Shown one piece after another: positions 6,608 through 8,915 of a DNA stretch of 8,915 bases. The position numbers and the translations under genes are program-made. Position 1 is the first letter of the stretch, and each line of letters starts with the position of its first letter. Source of the DNA: Flaviramulus sp. (lineage in GTDB: Bacteria > Bacteroidota > Bacteroidia > Flavobacteriales > Flavobacteriaceae); the NCBI GenBank assembly GCA_023255235.1, contig JALRJA010000453.1, positions 1 to 8,915 on the forward strand. Direction: 5' to 3'. A model generated the notes under the pieces. The model saw only the letters and a list, made by a program, of their open reading frames with translations. It was not told the DNA's origin and did no database searches.

Positions 6608-7129
6608 ATGTATAAAAACACCTACCCTAAAAAACGCTTCAAACTCACCATTGATTTTTTACAAAAACACATTTCTACTAATGAAAGTATTCTAGATTTA
6701 GGTATTGTAAACCCATTAACAACTTGTATGATAACTAGTGGTTATAATGTAGAAAACACCAAAGGTGAAGATTTAGATTTTGATACTTCAACAATTTCAA
6801 ACTCTAATGCAGATGTTGTTACAGCTTTTGAAATTTTTGAACATTTATTATCGCCTTTTACAGTATTAAAAAGTATAAAAGCCAACAAATTGGTTGCGAG
6901 TATACCTCTAAAACTATGGTTCTCTTCAGCTTATAAAAGTAAGACTGATAGCAGGGATAGACATTTTCATGAGTTTGAAGACTGGCAATTTGATTGGCTA
7001 TTAGAAAAAGCGGGCTGGAAAATTATAGATAGTAAAAAATGGACAAACCCCACAAAAAAAATTGGAGTCCGACCTATATTGCGTTGGTTTGTTCCTCGTT
7101 ATTATATAGTTTATGCTGAAAGAATTTAA
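6608..7129 (+). CDS. Short class I SAM-dependent methyltransferase-like protein
   Basis: The product is 173 residues and looks like a compact methyltransferase of the type 11 kind. ILDLG (28-32) sits where motif I should be, but the glycine-rich GxGxG is not there; it continues IVNPLTT. GEDLDFD (53-59) corresponds to the acidic end of strand 2. TAFEIFEHLLSP (72-83) is the typical motif around strand 4. SIPLKLW (99-105) follows at strand 5, then RHFHEFEDWQFDWLLEKAGW (118-137), a common C-terminal element of this superfamily. No membrane segment is evident. The ATG lies two bases after the ketosynthase stop, so translation is probably coupled. The likely substrate is the ketosynthase product or the glycosylated molecule, but that rests on neighbourhood alone. 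With motif I degenerate, SAM binding needs proof. Confidence 0.7.
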   Translation: MYKNTYPKKRFKLTIDFLQKHISTNESILDLGIVNPLTTCMITSGYNVENTKGEDLDFDTSTISNSNADVVTAFEIFEHLLSPFTVLKSIKANKLVASIPLKLWFSSAYKSKTDSRDRHFHEFEDWQFDWLLEKAGWKIIDSKKWTNPTKKIGVRPILRWFVPRYYIVYAERI

Positions 7130-7149
7130 TTTTTAAAATTTACTTTTTT

Positions 7150-7998
7150 TTGAATTTCTACATCATCATACCTGCACATAACGAAGAAGATTCAATTGGA
7201 TTAACACTACATTCATTGGTTAATCAAACCCTTCTGCCAAAAAAACTAGTTGTGGTAAATGATAATTCTACAGACAAAACTCAAGATATTGTTAAAGATT
7301 ACGCTAAAAAACACGCGCTAATTTCATTAGTAAATACAAAATCTTCAGATAAACATTTACCAGGTTCAAAAATTATTAATGCTTTTTATAAGGGTTTTGA
7401 AACATTAGATGCTAACTATGATGTAGTTTGTAAGTTTGATGCCGATTTAATTTTTCCAGAAAATTATTTAGAAAAACTAAGTTTTCATTTTAAAAATAAT
7501 TTAAAAGTTGGTATGGCGGCTGGGTTTTGCTATATCAAAAAAAATAGTGATTGGGTTTTAGAAAACCTTACAAGAAAAGACCACATACGTGGTGCCTTAA
7601 AAGCATATAGAAAAGCTTGTTTTTTAGAAATAGGTAAATTAAAACCATCTATGGGTTGGGATACTGTAGATGAATTGCTTGCAAAATATTATGGATGGGA
7701 ACTTGTAACTGATAAAACGCTTCATGTAAAACATTTAAAACCAACTGGGATAAGTTATAATAAAGCTTCAAAATATTTTCAAGGAGAAGCCATGTATAAA
7801 ATGCGTTATGGTTTTATAATCACCTGTATATCGGCACTAAAATTGGCTTACAAAAAAGGTAGTTTTTTTGTTTTTAAAGATTATATTATGGGTTATTTTA
7901 AGGCTAAAAAAGAAAAGATTAATTTTTTAGTTTCTAAAGACGAGGGTAAGTTTATTAGAAATTTACGCTGGAAAGGAATGCTAAACAAGTTAAAATAA
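7150..7998 (+). CDS. Family 2 glycosyltransferase, TTG start
   Basis: The product is 282 residues with a GT-A fold domain. FYIIIPAHNEEDSI (3-16) is the first strand and nucleotide-binding start. VVVNDNSTDKT (34-44) carries D38. The metal-binding DxD is D97-A-D99 in CKFDADLIF. GWDTVDELLA (169-178) fits the acceptor/catalytic-base region. The C-terminal part (200-282) is basic, with one moderately hydrophobic stretch near 220-234, suggesting loose membrane association. The enzyme would transfer a sugar from a nucleotide sugar; neither sugar nor acceptor can be read from sequence. The frame is closed upstream by TGA at 7117-7119 and the first internal Met is residue 122, well past the essential N-terminal strand. 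The TTG at 7150 is therefore the only credible start. It lies 20 bases after the methyltransferase stop, in the same probable operon. Confidence 0.88.
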   Translation: MNFYIIIPAHNEEDSIGLTLHSLVNQTLLPKKLVVVNDNSTDKTQDIVKDYAKKHALISLVNTKSSDKHLPGSKIINAFYKGFETLDANYDVVCKFDADLIFPENYLEKLSFHFKNNLKVGMAAGFCYIKKNSDWVLENLTRKDHIRGALKAYRKACFLEIGKLKPSMGWDTVDELLAKYYGWELVTDKTLHVKHLKPTGISYNKASKYFQGEAMYKMRYGFIITCISALKLAYKKGSFFVFKDYIMGYFKAKKEKINFLVSKDEGKFIRNLRWKGMLNKLK

Positions 7999-8074
7999 TT
8001 GGCATCTTAAATAACCAAACGTATATTTAAAATTAGTGATTAGGGTTATAATATCAAAACCTAGTATTGCAAAA

Positions 8075-8884
8075 CTAATTAAAACTCCATTCTTTATAGC
8101 TACTAGCTGCCTCCAATTTATTTTCTAGACTGTCTTCAAGTTTTGAGAAAAAATCTATTCCTGTTAAATCTTCAATTTCATCTACTGAAACTACAAATTC
8201 ATATAAAGGTTTATCAGAACTTTTATGTGGAATTAAAAAAGCAATCATTTTTATTTTTCTGGTATTATAAGCTAATAATATTTTATAAAATTGGTTAGGA
8301 ACTGAAACATTTTCATCTCCAATAGTTTTCATAAATCCTTTTAAAACACCTCCTGTAACTACAAAAACACCATTATACTTACTTGCCCAATACCGAACTT
8401 TTTGTTCAAGATTATTCCAAATACCCGAATTAAATTCATGCTCTTGTGGGCTTATATTACTTGTTAAAAAGGTTTCCAAATAAGCTGCTTGGCTATAACT
8501 TCTATCTCCAGCGGGGCATAGATGCCCTCTGTCATAGCCTGAATTCTTATAATTTTGCCAATGTGCTGCACCTGTTTTTACAGCTTTATCTATTTCAAAA
8601 TAGGGGCGTTTAAAATTGGTGTTAGAAAGATGTGACTTTTTCAATTCATAAGCAACCCATTCTGCTTGTTCGTGAGTTTCACTATAACTTAATGAATATG
8701 TTTCATGATGTACAATTTGCCCGGTGGTGCTGGTTGGTAAAAAATATGTACTTGTGTTGTTCTTAACCGTTTTACCTTGTTTGACGATATTGGTTTTTTC
8801 TTTTTCAACTAAAAAGTATTCATATCCATAGATACCAAAAACAATAAGTATAGCTATTAATGTATAAAGGCTTTTTTTACTCAA
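8075..8884 (-). CDS. Membrane-anchored DNA/RNA non-specific endonuclease (NUC1/Serratia nuclease type)
   Basis: The product is 269 residues. A hydrophobic segment (7-24) near a Lys-containing N-terminus looks like an uncleaved signal anchor, which would place the rest outside the cytoplasm. The nuclease signature is D118-R-G-H121 in GYDRGHLCPAGDR, where H121 is the general base. SNISPQ (142-147) holds N143; N152 in NSGIW is the expected metal ligand and E160 in NNLE the following acidic residue. Spacings H121 to N152 (31) and N152 to E160 (8) closely match Serratia nuclease. WVAYEL (76-81) is also typical. Such enzymes cut single- and double-stranded DNA and RNA. No ATG is available before residue 185, and the frame is closed by TAG at 8905-8903, so TTG at 8884-8882 is the start. 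It lies one base after the upstream gene's stop, so the two are probably co-transcribed. Confidence 0.88.
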   Translation of the reverse strand: MSKKSLYTLIAILIVFGIYGYEYFLVEKEKTNIVKQGKTVKNNTSTYFLPTSTTGQIVHHETYSLSYSETHEQAEWVAYELKKSHLSNTNFKRPYFEIDKAVKTGAAHWQNYKNSGYDRGHLCPAGDRSYSQAAYLETFLTSNISPQEHEFNSGIWNNLEQKVRYWASKYNGVFVVTGGVLKGFMKTIGDENVSVPNQFYKILLAYNTRKIKMIAFLIPHKSSDKPLYEFVVSVDEIEDLTGIDFFSKLEDSLENKLEAASSYKEWSFN

Positions 8885-8885
8885 A

Positions 8886-8915
8886 CTACTCTGTAATAAA
8901 TTCTAAGGGTTTACC
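8886..8915 (-). CDS. C-terminal end of an upstream minus-strand gene (partial)
   Basis: Reading the minus strand in from the right edge gives GKPLEFITE followed by TAG at 8888-8886, one base before the TTG start of the nuclease gene. The tight junction is the kind seen between operon genes. Only nine residues are visible, so the product cannot be identified and the frame itself is an inference from the spacing. Confidence 0.4.
   Translation of the reverse strand, partial: GKPLEFITE

Noticed and set aside
8031..8080. Inverted repeat AATTAGT/ACTAATT between the glycosyltransferase and nuclease genes, considered as a bidirectional terminator
   Set aside because: The arms are AT-only apart from one pair, the loop is over 35 bases, no T-run follows on either strand, and the right arm enters the nuclease coding sequence.

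Overview
The window looks like a chromosomal segment from a member of the Bacteroidota, most likely the Flavobacteriaceae. It is strongly AT-rich and its proteins are rich in Lys, Asn and Ile. Genes lack Shine-Dalgarno sites, and several promoters carry the Bacteroidota-type -7 box TAnnTTTG. No mobile element, CRISPR array, tRNA or rRNA gene was recognised.

Layout. Positions 1-825 hold no convincing protein gene. They do contain a well-formed intrinsic terminator (277-309) just downstream of a TAnnTTTG box, which together suggest a short RNA of about 75 nt. They also hold an imperfect hairpin followed by a T-run on the minus strand (495-542) and a nested dyad (715-756) upstream of the next gene. 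From 826 to 1643 there is an ECF sigma factor and, 2 bases later, a small zinc-finger anti-sigma-like protein. A convergent gene (1640-2473, minus) encodes a multi-pass membrane protein related to UbiA prenyltransferases but lacking the first Asp-rich motif. It is divergent from gcvP (2594-5443, plus), the complete P-protein of the glycine cleavage system.

After gcvP comes a tight plus-strand block of three genes (5547-7998): a FabH-like ketoacyl synthase III, a short degenerate SAM methyltransferase, and a family 2 glycosyltransferase that starts with TTG. The gaps are 2 and 20 bases, so the three are probably one transcription unit and may act in one pathway. The natural reading is synthesis and decoration of a lipid or polyketide-like molecule, but no product can be named from sequence. 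This block is the best candidate for an undescribed system here.

The right end (8075-8915, minus) holds a membrane-anchored DNA/RNA non-specific endonuclease, also TTG-initiated. It is preceded by the last ten codons of another minus-strand gene that runs off the window.

How the genes relate: the sigma and anti-sigma genes form a regulatory pair with unknown targets. gcvP is housekeeping one-carbon metabolism. The nuclease is probably extracytoplasmic, for nucleic acid degradation. Nothing in the sequence ties these parts into one larger pathway.
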